NCBI GenBank assembly: GCA_963770535.1
Contig: CAVYPZ010000007.1
Span: 1,011,540-1,075,539 of the forward strand
Direction: 5' to 3'
DNA: 64,000 nt
Source of the DNA: RYN-230 sp963770535
GTDB lineage: Bacteria; Actinomycetota; Actinomycetes; Streptosporangiales; Streptosporangiaceae
Part shown: piece after piece, positions 56,870 to 64,000 of the stretch
Position numbering within the stretch: position 1 is the first letter of the stretch
How the letters are laid out: the number at the start of each line of letters is the position of its first letter
Translations under genes and position numbers: made by a program
The notes under the pieces: model-generated
The model's input: the letters and a program-made list of their open reading frames with translations, nothing else
Database searches by the model: none
What the model was told of the DNA's origin: nothing

Positions 56870-57607
56870 TCAGATCTCCTGGTTGACCGGCAGGATGACG
56901 AGGTCCCGGATGTTGACGTGGCTGGGCCGGGTCAGCATGTACAGCACGGCGTCGGCCACGTCCTCGGATCGCAGCCCGGTTCCCGCCGCGACACCGGCCG
57001 CCACTGCGGCCGCGTCCGTCACCTTCCGCAGGTCGTTCAGGACGACACCGGGCGCGACGGACCCGATCCGCACTCCGGTCCCGGTCAGCTGGCGCCGGAT
57101 ACCGTGCGTCAGCGCGTGAACGGCGTGCTTCGACGCCGAATACACGGGCTCCCAGGCGATCACCTGGTGCCCGGAGACCGAACTGGTGATCACGATATTC
57201 CCGGTCCCGGCGGGGATCATGTACTTCAGTGCGGCGTGCACGGTCCGCACGATGCCGCCCACGTTGGTGTCGATCAGGCCGAGCAGTTCGGCCGGGTCGG
57301 CGGCCGCGAAGTCGCCGCCCGCGTAGACGCCGGCGTTGGCGATCAGGATGTCGATCCGGCCGTGGCGCCCGATCGCCGTCCCGATCAGGGCCTCGACGTC
57401 CGCGGTGTCGGTCACGTCGGTGCGGACGGCAGTGGCCGCCTTGCCGAGGGTGGCCACCGCGTCGTCGAGCTTGGACTGCGAACGGGCCCCGAGCACGAGC
57501 TGCGCACCCTCCGCGGCCAGGGACCGGGCAATGGCCAGGCCGATCCCGCTCGAGGCGCCGGTGACCACCGCGACCTGATCCTGCAGGGACTCAGGCATCG
57601 GAGTCAT
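56870..57607 (-). CDS. Short-chain dehydrogenase/reductase (SDR), first of two
   Basis: A 245-aa classical SDR. The cofactor loop is VVTGASSGIGLAIARSLAAE, then NAG in ILIANAGVYAGG, Ser in IVITSSVSGHQV and catalytic Tyr-x3-Lys in PVYSASKHAVHAL. LRSEDVADAVLYMLTRPSHV closes it, as in the serine 3-dehydrogenase/YdfG-like group. The substrate is not predictable. ATG 57607 or 57598 can be the start; the frame is open to 57637. A promoter-like element lies about 55 bp upstream. Confidence 0.9.
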   Translation of the reverse strand: MTPMPESLQDQVAVVTGASSGIGLAIARSLAAEGAQLVLGARSQSKLDDAVATLGKAATAVRTDVTDTADVEALIGTAIGRHGRIDILIANAGVYAGGDFAAADPAELLGLIDTNVGGIVRTVHAALKYMIPAGTGNIVITSSVSGHQVIAWEPVYSASKHAVHALTHGIRRQLTGTGVRIGSVAPGVVLNDLRKVTDAAAVAAGVAAGTGLRSEDVADAVLYMLTRPSHVNIRDLVILPVNQEI

Positions 57608-57660
57608 CCGTCCCAGGCCATAGCGCCGGCACCTCATCGGGAGACTGTTAGATCTTGTGA

Positions 57661-57688
57661 ATTATCTTAAAAATAACGCTCGGCGCAA
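57661..57688 (-). promoter_or_regulatory. Sigma-70-like promoter of the first SDR gene
   Basis: On the minus strand TTGCGC (57683-57688) and GATAAT (57661-57666) are separated by 16 bp in an A/T-rich spot rare for this window. Transcription would start about 45 nt before the gene. Confidence 0.55.
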
Positions 57689-57828
57689 TACCTAGGCCTA
57701 CCTCTGGCCTCGGTACATTGAGGCCAGATAAGGTCGCGCCGGCCGGGGGGACGGACTGACTGTCTGGCCGACCCGCGGACCGGCCGGCGGGCGCCGCAGC
57801 GAGTGGCGGACGCCCGGGCGCCGCTGTC

Positions 57829-58593
57829 CTAGATCGCGGTGTAGCCGCCGTCGATCACGACCGACTGCCCCGTCAGGTAACTGGAGGCCGACGAGCAGAG
57901 CAGGGCGACCAGGCCATCGAGATCCGCAGGCTCACCCATCCGGCCGGCCGGGATCAGCCCGCGCCACTGCTCGGCAAGCTCCGGGTTCGCCGCGGTGAAC
58001 TGGCGGGTCATGTCCGAGAGGATGTAGCCCGGTGCCACGGCGTTCACCCGGATCCCGAGCGGCGCCCACTCCACGGCCAGCGCTTTGGTCACCATGTCCA
58101 CGCCAGCCTTGGAGGCGTGATAGCTGACCTGGTGTTGCGGGATGTTGACCACAGTCGAGGACATCGACGAGATGTTCACGATCGCGCCGCCGTGCCCGGC
58201 GTCCCGGCAGGCCCGGCCGAAGGCCTGGCAGGTCAGGTACGTCCCGGTCAGGTTCACCTCGATCACCTTCGACCAGGAGGCCTTGGTGCCCTCGAGGCTG
58301 TCCTCCCAGATGGTGATCCCGGCGGCATTGACCAGGATGGCAGGCGAGCCCAGCTCCCGGCTGACCTCGGCGAACGCAGCGGCCAGGGCCTCCTCGCTGG
58401 TCACGTCCACGCTGAGCCCGAGGGTCTTCACCCCGGCGGCTGCCAGGGTCCCGGCGCTGTCCGTGACGCCGGGCAGCAGGTCCAGCAGCGCGACGTGGAC
58501 GCCCAGCCGGGCCAGGGCGCCGGCCAGCGAGAAACCGATGCCTCTGGCTCCGCCGGTGACCACGGCGACCTGGCCGTTGAGATCCTCAAGCAT
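57829..58593 (-). CDS. Short-chain dehydrogenase/reductase (SDR), second of two
   Basis: A 254-aa classical SDR. Motifs: VVTGGARGIGFSLAGALARL, NAAG in ILVNAAGITIWEDS, Ser in IVNISSMSSTVVNI, Tyr-x3-Lys in VSYHASKAGVDMV, and the C-terminal LLCSSASSYLTGQSVVIDGG. It resembles polyol/sugar dehydrogenases and gluconate 5-dehydrogenase-like enzymes. It reads in the same direction as the first SDR, but a 190-bp gap with that gene's promoter separates them. Confidence 0.92.
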   Translation of the reverse strand: MLEDLNGQVAVVTGGARGIGFSLAGALARLGVHVALLDLLPGVTDSAGTLAAAGVKTLGLSVDVTSEEALAAAFAEVSRELGSPAILVNAAGITIWEDSLEGTKASWSKVIEVNLTGTYLTCQAFGRACRDAGHGGAIVNISSMSSTVVNIPQHQVSYHASKAGVDMVTKALAVEWAPLGIRVNAVAPGYILSDMTRQFTAANPELAEQWRGLIPAGRMGEPADLDGLVALLCSSASSYLTGQSVVIDGGYTAI

Positions 58594-58728
58594 GCGAGCG
58601 GCCCCTTAGGAGTAGATGCTGCATTCTGCGATTTCCACGCGATCGAGGCAACTCTCCACGTCAAGCCGTCCCGCCACGAAACCCCTGCCGGCGGCAGCAC
58701 GCCGGTTGCCGCAACCGTCGGTCCTCAT

Positions 58729-58747
58729 GAGTATGATTCGAGTATGA
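58729..58747 (+). promoter_or_regulatory. Direct repeats over the antitoxin start, candidate autoregulatory operator
   Basis: GAGTATGA occurs at 58729-58736 and 58740-58747, 11 bp (one helical turn) apart, and the second copy includes the ATG. Tandem half-sites one turn apart suit ribbon-helix-helix antitoxins. Confidence 0.5.
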
Positions 58748-58983
58748 GTGACCGGAAGGCGCGTCTGACTATCACGGTGGATTCGCACCTCAGTGCCTAT
58801 GCCGAGCGCCTCGTCGAATCCGGCCACGCGAGTTCTGTGTCCGCCGCGTTCAACGAGGCCATGGCCGAGAAGGCCTACCGGGACCGGCGCCGCCGCAGCC
58901 TGTGGAAAGCGAAAAGTGAGCAGGCGGATCCTGACCGGGTCGCCCGCATGATGGCGCACATCGACCAGCAACTCGCTCAGTGA
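58744..58983 (+). CDS. VapB-like antitoxin (ribbon-helix-helix type)
   Basis: A 79-aa protein. The start RKARLTITVDSHLSAYAERL and VESGHASSVSAAFNEAMAEK show a beta-strand and two helices of the ribbon-helix-helix type, followed by a charged tail (KAYRDRRRRSLWKAKSEQAD) that would wrap the toxin. It overlaps the toxin gene by 4 bp (GTGA). It should neutralise the PIN toxin and repress its own promoter. No ribosome site is obvious, and translation may be nearly leaderless. Confidence 0.82.
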   Translation: MSDRKARLTITVDSHLSAYAERLVESGHASSVSAAFNEAMAEKAYRDRRRRSLWKAKSEQADPDRVARMMAHIDQQLAQ

Positions 58984-59423
58984 GCACCCCAAGCCGCACG
59001 CCCTTCATCCTGGACACCAGCGTGCTGACGGCGGTGGCCCGCGGGGATGCGGACATCATTGCGCTCGTCCAGGAGTACGACGCTCGCGGCCAGCCAGTTG
59101 TGATCCCAGCGCTGGCCATAGCCGGGGCATCACTCGACATCCGAAGCGAGGAGAGTGACGACTTGCTGGCTGGCCTGGAACTCCTCGGGGTCGTCACCGT
59201 TGCCCCGTTAAGCGGCGCCGAGCAGGCCGCACGGCTGGCTCACCTGGTCGCGCGAACCGGCCTGCATCCCTGGGATGCGCACGTCGCCGCGATCGCGGAC
59301 GTGGCGATCTGCCTGATCCTTACCCTGAATGCCGCGAAGTGGGAACACGCCTCTGCGGATCTCGATGACCCACTGCACATCATCGAGATCGCCGACCCGG
59401 GTGATCAAAAACCCAGCAAGTAG
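58980..59423 (+). CDS. VapC-like PIN-domain toxin
   Basis: A 147-aa PIN nuclease. The first acidic residue is Asp in FILDTSVLTAVARGDADI. Later acidic positions are Glu/Asp in the middle helix (LDIRSEESDDL) and the Asp of GLHPWDAHVAAIA, with a final Asn/Asp region (LILTLNAAKW). These acidic residues form the Mg2+ site that cuts RNA. The NAAKW end is typical of actinomycete PIN toxins. GTG 58980 is coupled to the antitoxin gene. Confidence 0.86.
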   Translation: MSTPSRTPFILDTSVLTAVARGDADIIALVQEYDARGQPVVIPALAIAGASLDIRSEESDDLLAGLELLGVVTVAPLSGAEQAARLAHLVARTGLHPWDAHVAAIADVAICLILTLNAAKWEHASADLDDPLHIIEIADPGDQKPSK

Positions 59424-59475
59424 CGGCGGCATCTCCGCAGTCGCCATGTGATCCACGGCCTGGAATGAGATGGCG

Positions 59476-62400
59476 CTAGGGTTCCATTCCGGTTTGGGTC
59501 CAGCGCTCGAACACCGCGATCTGGTCGGCGGGCCACGCACCGTCGCAGGGCATGGTTCCGTCCTGGAGGCGCCGCAAAATGCCGGCCGCGTGGGTGCGGA
59601 CGTCGTCGGCAGACCACAGGTCGAAGGCGAAGCTCATCGACTGACGGTCCTTATCACGGAACAGCGGCTTGATGTGGGCGTCGAAGCTGACCGGCTCATC
59701 CGGCGCGGGCAGCGTCACCGGCTGGGCGGCGCCCTGGCCGGTGTCGGGGTTTGCGGGAGCGGGCGGGCCGCCCGGGCCCCAGTCCCAGGTCGGTACCAGG
59801 CTGGGCCCGCCGTCAGTGGCGGGCTGGGTGGCGACCCGGGAGAGCCACTCCAGGCAGGAGGCGAGCGCGGAGCGGAACCCGGCGGCGTCCGGCCACCCGG
59901 CCTCGTTGGCGGCCCGGCCGGCCAGGGCCACCCAGCGTGCCCGCTGATCCTCGGTGAGCGGCTGACCGGAGGGTGACAGCAGGGACTGGGGCAGAGCTTT
60001 CCCGGCGCCGCGGTGGGTCGCACCGCTAACGGCCGGATCATCCAGGGCCGGACCGCCGAGGGCGGCGGCCAGCCAGGTGGCCAGGGCCTGCGGCTGGTCC
60101 GCCGGCATGTCCGCGAACACCGGGGCGAGTAGCGGGTCGGCCGGGATGTGCTTTTCGTGTAGCAGCCGGGCGGCCCGCGTGAGCGGGCCCAGCCCGCCCG
60201 CGTACTCGAACAGGGTCGGGCTCGGGCGGGGGGCGGGATCGGTGAACCCCACGTACCAGTGCATGCCCGAGCAGAACGGCTTGTTCTGCGAGTGCCCGCA
60301 GCGGCACAGTGCGTAGTGCTCAGCTGAGGCGCCATGGGCGTGCCTGACCCGCTTCCCGTCGGCGCCTTCGAGCGGGATCCCGCCGGTTACCCGGTACGGG
60401 CCGTCCGCGGTGATTTCGATGGCGGGCGGCCGCTGACCGTGGCCGTCAACGTCGGCGCGGGCCTCGGCAGGGCCCAGCGCATACGACAGGGCCCCGGACG
60501 GACAGTCGCGGGCAGCCCTGACGATCTCGTCCATCCGTCCGCCGCTGGGTGCTACGAACGGATCGTTATCTGATCTAAAAACGGTGGGCAGCCGGTCGGT
60601 GCAGAAACCGGAGTGCTGGCAGATGCCGCGGTTGTCGAATACCGTCACCTGCTGGCCGGGGTAAGTGTCGCGGTGGTCGGGGACCCGGGCGGGGTCTTTC
60701 GCGTCGCTGAACCCGCTCGCGTGGCAGGTCCCGTCGCAGGCGGGCTTGACCGCGGAAGCGCCGCAGCGGCACAGGGCGAGCTGGGGCGCCCCTTCGGTGG
60801 CGATCCCCAGGTGGTTGCGGACCGTGGGCACGTTCGTGACCAGGTAGGGGCCGTTGGGGGCGGCCTGGATCGAGGGCGGCAGGGAAGACTGCGCCTGCCG
60901 GAGATCGTCGTGCCACGCCGGTTCCTGGCTGGGAGGCGCGACCCGGAGCAGCACGTCCTGCAGGGCCGCGACCGCTTCGGTGAGCTCTGGGGGACAGGTG
61001 CCGGATCGGCCGAGGCCGGCTCGCAGGCGGGTCGCCGCCAGCACGGCCTCGCGGAGTCGTGCGGCTGCGGCAGCCGCCTCGGGATCTCCGGCTGCGCGGC
61101 GGCCCCCGGGGCCTGGGAGGTTGCGGGCCGCGCTGAGCAGTTCGCTGGCCGCGCGGGTCGCTTCGGCGGGGGCTTGCTTGCCGGCGGGCATCCCGTCCAG
61201 GATCCGGGTGGCTGCGACGGCCAGGGCGTCGATGTCGGCGGCCAGCAGCCTCGGCCCGTCCGACGCCAGGGTGGCCTGGGGGGTGCCGGCGCTCAGGTGT
61301 GCGGCCAGTGATGCGGCGATCTGGCGGATGGCGCCGAGCACCGGTTCCAGCTGGGCCGCGACGGCCGTGCCGCGCCCGGCGCACAGTTCACTGCACAGCC
61401 AGGCCGCCGTGTCCAGCCGCTCGGCCAGCAGCGCCCAGGCCGCGTGCTGGTGTGGCATCAGGTAGTCGGATTCGTAGAACAGCTCGAAGCTGGGCCCGGC
61501 CGTGCGCCCCGGGTACGCCGGGCCGGGCGGAAGGCTGGTGATCAGGCTGCCGAGCGGCTTGATCACCTGCACCATCAGCGCCACCGAGGCGTCCGCGAGG
61601 ACCTTGAGCTGGGCGTCGGTCTCGGTGGTGTGCGCGAAGAACCGCTCGAAGAGCTGGAGCAGGATCTCGTAGTTGACGTTGAACAGGTCGGTGACCCGCG
61701 CGGTCAGCGGGTCGGTGATCACGGGCACGGCGTCGGCCCGGTCGTGCGGGCGGACGTTCGCGGCCATCACCGGCCGGGTCGGCTCGAATCCGGGGTTGGC
61801 CTCCCGCATCTGCTCGTACTCGTCCAGGATCGCGACGAACTGGCCGAAGTGCGCGTCGCGCCAGTGCCCCCGCGGGCCCTCGCCCTGCTCCACGATTTCC
61901 TCGACCGCGGCGCAGGCGCTGTCCAGCCCGGTGACCGGCAGGAGGTTCGGCCAGCCGAACAGCGCCGGGGTGGCCTGCGCCCGCGGCGGCCCGGTGAACA
62001 GCCAGTCCTCCCCGTACTTCTCGGTCAGGTGCCGGAAGCCCGCTTCGACCGAGCGGTACAGGTGCCCGACCGTGCGGAAGTCCTGGCCGGTGGGGACGAT
62101 GTCACGCGGGTTCACGCTCGGCAGGGCGGTCTGCATGGCGGCGAGCCCGTCGGCGTCCTGCAGATCCATGCCCTCCGGGCGCTCCAGGTACATGAAATGC
62201 CGCAGGGCCGCCTCACCGAAGGGCAGCAGGGCCAGCTGCACCCCGGCGGGGTAGTGCCCGGCCGGGGCGGGCAGGTTCGGCCGGGTCAGGTGCGGGGCGG
62301 CGCCGATGGCCGAGAGCAGGTTGTGGACCAGGGCCAGGTGCAGCATCTCTCCCGCGGCCACGCTCAGGATCTGCCGCTGCCAGCGCGTGACGGCGGCCAG

Positions 62401-62691
62401 TTCCTCCGGGGTCAGCCCCTCGTCCTCAGATTCCTTGAGCGAGAACGCGGCGAACAGGTACTGGCACATGATCCCGTGCTCGAGTTCAGCCGCCTGGCAC
62501 AGCATGTAGATCAGGGCTTCGCGGTGCTCGATGACGAACGGGGCCTCCGGGGCCGCGGTCCCGCCCCGGGTTTCCAGCAGACGGGCCAGCGGACCCTCGC
62601 CACCGGCGGTGGCGGGCTCGTGGTCCGGTCCGCGGGCGGCGGCCTCGGTGTCTGGCGCGGCGGCGGCCTGGTTGGCCCGGTCGGTACTCAT
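59476..62691 (-). CDS. Ferritin-like / CDGSH / divergent ferredoxin / CDGSH / globin-like fusion protein
   Basis: A 1071-aa cytoplasmic fusion. Residues about 50-430 match the ferritin-like domain of VioB/RebD iminophenyl-pyruvate dimer synthases, with carboxylate/His pairs AELEHGIMCQYLF (Glu69, Glu71, His72) and GEMLH (Glu115, His118). A helical linker (430-600) follows. CDGSH domain 1 has Cys641, Cys643, Cys652, and then CDGTCH, so Cys656 stands where the ligand His should be. A Fer4_19-type 4Fe-4S domain has Cys691, Cys697 and Cys730 (DCPSGAL). CDGSH domain 2 is complete: Cys796, Cys798, Cys807, His811. Residues 827-955 resemble a truncated globin (PADPLLAPVFADMPADQPQA ... LTEDQRARWVALAG), but no clear proximal His is seen. 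The last ~70 residues (FDAHIKPLFRDKDRQSMSFA) are an uncharacterised domain. ATG 62691 has GGGGAGGG upstream. It looks like a self-contained electron-transfer chain to an oxygen- or radical-handling diiron site. Confidence 0.85.
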   Translation of the reverse strand: MSTDRANQAAAAPDTEAAARGPDHEPATAGGEGPLARLLETRGGTAAPEAPFVIEHREALIYMLCQAAELEHGIMCQYLFAAFSLKESEDEGLTPEELAAVTRWQRQILSVAAGEMLHLALVHNLLSAIGAAPHLTRPNLPAPAGHYPAGVQLALLPFGEAALRHFMYLERPEGMDLQDADGLAAMQTALPSVNPRDIVPTGQDFRTVGHLYRSVEAGFRHLTEKYGEDWLFTGPPRAQATPALFGWPNLLPVTGLDSACAAVEEIVEQGEGPRGHWRDAHFGQFVAILDEYEQMREANPGFEPTRPVMAANVRPHDRADAVPVITDPLTARVTDLFNVNYEILLQLFERFFAHTTETDAQLKVLADASVALMVQVIKPLGSLITSLPPGPAYPGRTAGPSFELFYESDYLMPHQHAAWALLAERLDTAAWLCSELCAGRGTAVAAQLEPVLGAIRQIAASLAAHLSAGTPQATLASDGPRLLAADIDALAVAATRILDGMPAGKQAPAEATRAASELLSAARNLPGPGGRRAAGDPEAAAAAARLREAVLAATRLRAGLGRSGTCPPELTEAVAALQDVLLRVAPPSQEPAWHDDLRQAQSSLPPSIQAAPNGPYLVTNVPTVRNHLGIATEGAPQLALCRCGASAVKPACDGTCHASGFSDAKDPARVPDHRDTYPGQQVTVFDNRGICQHSGFCTDRLPTVFRSDNDPFVAPSGGRMDEIVRAARDCPSGALSYALGPAEARADVDGHGQRPPAIEITADGPYRVTGGIPLEGADGKRVRHAHGASAEHYALCRCGHSQNKPFCSGMHWYVGFTDPAPRPSPTLFEYAGGLGPLTRAARLLHEKHIPADPLLAPVFADMPADQPQALATWLAAALGGPALDDPAVSGATHRGAGKALPQSLLSPSGQPLTEDQRARWVALAGRAANEAGWPDAAGFRSALASCLEWLSRVATQPATDGGPSLVPTWDWGPGGPPAPANPDTGQGAAQPVTLPAPDEPVSFDAHIKPLFRDKDRQSMSFAFDLWSADDVRTHAAGILRRLQDGTMPCDGAWPADQIAVFERWTQTGMEP

Positions 62692-62888
62692 GAGCCCTCC
62701 CCGATGTCTTCGTGGCCCGGGCCCCCGCTCGCTCCGGGGGCCAGGGCTAGGTCGTGCTGGTCCTTGACCGGCCTCGCGCAGGTCACCTTCCTGGTCCTGC
62801 CCGCGAAGCGGGGTGAGGACGCGCCCCCCAAGCGGGGCGTGGACGCCTGGCCGCCCGATGCAGGTCCCGGCCGGTACGATCGGCCAGG

Positions 62889-63827
62889 ATGGACATTGAG
62901 GTCCGGCATCTGCGCTATTTCGTCGCGGTCGCCGAGGAAGGCAGCTTCACCGCCGGGGCCCGGCGCGTGCACATCACCCAGCAGGTGCTCAGCACCCAGA
63001 TCCAGCAGCTCGAAACGATCCTGGGTGTCCAGCTCCTGGAGCGCAGCAGCCGCGGCGCGTCGGTCACCTCCGCCGGGGCCAGCTTCCTGGACGGGGCGCG
63101 CTCGACCCTGGCCGAACTGGACCGGGCCGCGTCTGCCGCCCGCAACTCGGCCCGCGCGATCGCGGGCGTGCTGCCGGTAGGCCTGAGCGTGGCGGCCGGC
63201 GGCGACCTTCCGACGCACATCCTCGCGGCGTTCCAGCGGGAGGAACCTGCGGTCGAGGTCCGGCTCAGCTCCTTCGAGCTGACCCATCCGGCTGGAGGCT
63301 TGCTGGACCGCAGCACCGACGTGGCTTTCGTCCGCCCGCCGGTCTGCGCCGCCGGCCTCAAGCTCGCCACCCTGGCCGAGGAACCCCGGGTGTGGGTGCT
63401 GCCTTCTGGCCACCCGCTCGCTGGCCGGGACGGCCTGATCCTGAGCGAAACCGAGGCGCTGCCCTGGATCGCCGCCGCGGCCGCGACCGACGGCTGCCAC
63501 CCCACGGCCTGGCGGGATGACTGGCTCCTCAGCCCACGCCCCAGCGGAGCGCCGCCGGTCATCGGGGCCACCGCCCGGACCATCGACGAGTGGCGCGAAT
63601 ACGTGGCCGCAGGGCGTGGGATCAGCCTCTGCCCCGCCTCGGCCGAGACATACCACGCGCGGCCGGGCATCACATTCGTCCCGGGCCGTGGCGTGCCCGC
63701 CACCCCGCTGTGCCTGGCCTGGCGCGCCGGCGACCCCAGTCCCGCCGTGCAGCGTTTCGTCGCGGTCGCGATGCAGACGGCCGGGGCCATCGCGAGACAG
63801 ACGGCCGGGGCCGTCGGTGCGGACTGA
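62889..63827 (+). CDS. LysR-family transcriptional regulator
   Basis: A 312-aa regulator. The HTH is RHLRYFVAVAEEGSFTAGAR and RVHITQQVLSTQIQQLETIL, then the RRG-type hinge ERSSRGASVTSAG, and an effector domain (about 90-290) with PVGLSVAAGGDLPTHILAAF. It is divergent from the redox fusion gene with a 197-bp gap and so is its probable regulator. The tail has a short duplicated segment (QTAGAIARQTAGAVGAD). Confidence 0.93.
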   Translation: MDIEVRHLRYFVAVAEEGSFTAGARRVHITQQVLSTQIQQLETILGVQLLERSSRGASVTSAGASFLDGARSTLAELDRAASAARNSARAIAGVLPVGLSVAAGGDLPTHILAAFQREEPAVEVRLSSFELTHPAGGLLDRSTDVAFVRPPVCAAGLKLATLAEEPRVWVLPSGHPLAGRDGLILSETEALPWIAAAAATDGCHPTAWRDDWLLSPRPSGAPPVIGATARTIDEWREYVAAGRGISLCPASAETYHARPGITFVPGRGVPATPLCLAWRAGDPSPAVQRFVAVAMQTAGAIARQTAGAVGAD

Positions 63828-64000
63828 GGCTTGGCGTTCGCTCACTGACGCAATCCTCGGCGAATGGTGATCCTCAGCGCCAACAGTTAGCGGGGATAGC
63901 CTGACAGCCAGGACCGGTGACGTCGCTATTTACCCTGCTCAGGACGTCGGCTTGCCGGGCGAATGAGGCGGCTTTGGCTGGTCGCTACGCTGCCGGCTGA
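63828..64000. other. Right edge, no gene recognised
   Basis: A 173-bp end stretch. No coding pattern, hairpin or promoter is clear on either strand. Confidence 0.4.

Noticed and set aside
1..64000. rRNA, tRNA, riboswitches, insertion sequences, integrases, origin
   Set aside because: None could be recognised by eye: no rRNA/tRNA-like cloverleaf or CCA-ended stem sets, no transposase or integrase motifs. A tRNA or RNA-family search could still find a small RNA.

Overview
This window comes from a high-GC actinomycete chromosome. Most genes have strong G/C bias at third codon positions, GTG starts and purine-rich ribosome binding sites are common, and many genes overlap by 4 bp (ATGA/GTGA). The families present (FxSxx-COOH peptide maturation, SpoIIE phosphatase with PAS/GAF, MMPL, ClpC N-domain proteins, DesK-type kinases) fit a filamentous actinobacterium such as the Streptosporangiales or Streptomycetales. 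Genus cannot be fixed from the sequence. I found no rRNA, tRNA, CRISPR array or intact insertion sequence.

Bases 1-7.3 kb are an accessory island with noticeably more A/T-ending codons. It holds a truncated nSTAND1 NTPase, a 59-aa peptide that looks like a ribosomal-peptide precursor, an NB-ARC/TPR protein (FxsT type), a radical SAM/SPASM maturase (FxsB type) and a membrane KAP-like P-loop NTPase. Together they look like an FxSxx-COOH cyclophane RiPP system, but the peptide ends in FQDSL, with Asp where the family has Ser.

Bases 7.5-31.5 kb hold a secreted GH18-like protein; an ABC exporter; a LacI-controlled divergon (amino-acid permease plus metal-site-deficient M24 protein against an amidotransferase-like gene); VIT and DUF1275 membrane proteins; a TetR gene coupled to a broken dehydrogenase; a ParB-like gene; a ClpC-N-domain protein divergent from a MerR-like regulator; an IclR/flavin monooxygenase pair; a PAS-GAF-SpoIIE phosphatase; membrane proteins; a RodZ-like protein; DUF488 and UspA proteins. 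Remnants of lysA and a CHAT-domain gene lie among them.

Bases 31.7-46.3 kb hold a DHA2 drug exporter, a MacA/MacB-like three-gene exporter with a lipoprotein, two remnants of an alkylsulfatase gene on either side of that exporter, a GH63-like glycosidase, a glucose-dehydrogenase-like MDR enzyme, a flavoprotein reductase without redox cysteines, and an AlkZ-like winged-helix protein. Bases 46.4-58.6 kb hold a sulfotransferase, an ABC-2 exporter in one operon with a DesK/DesR-type two-component system, an MMPL exporter, a fatty-acid desaturase, a VOC protein and two SDR enzymes.

Bases 58.7-63.8 kb hold a VapBC-type toxin-antitoxin pair and then a 1071-aa fusion of a VioB-like ferritin domain, two CDGSH iron-sulfur domains around a divergent 4Fe-4S ferredoxin domain, a truncated-globin-like segment and an uncharacterised C-terminal domain. 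A LysR regulator is divergent from it. The two most novel items are the variant FxS system on the left and this redox fusion on the right.
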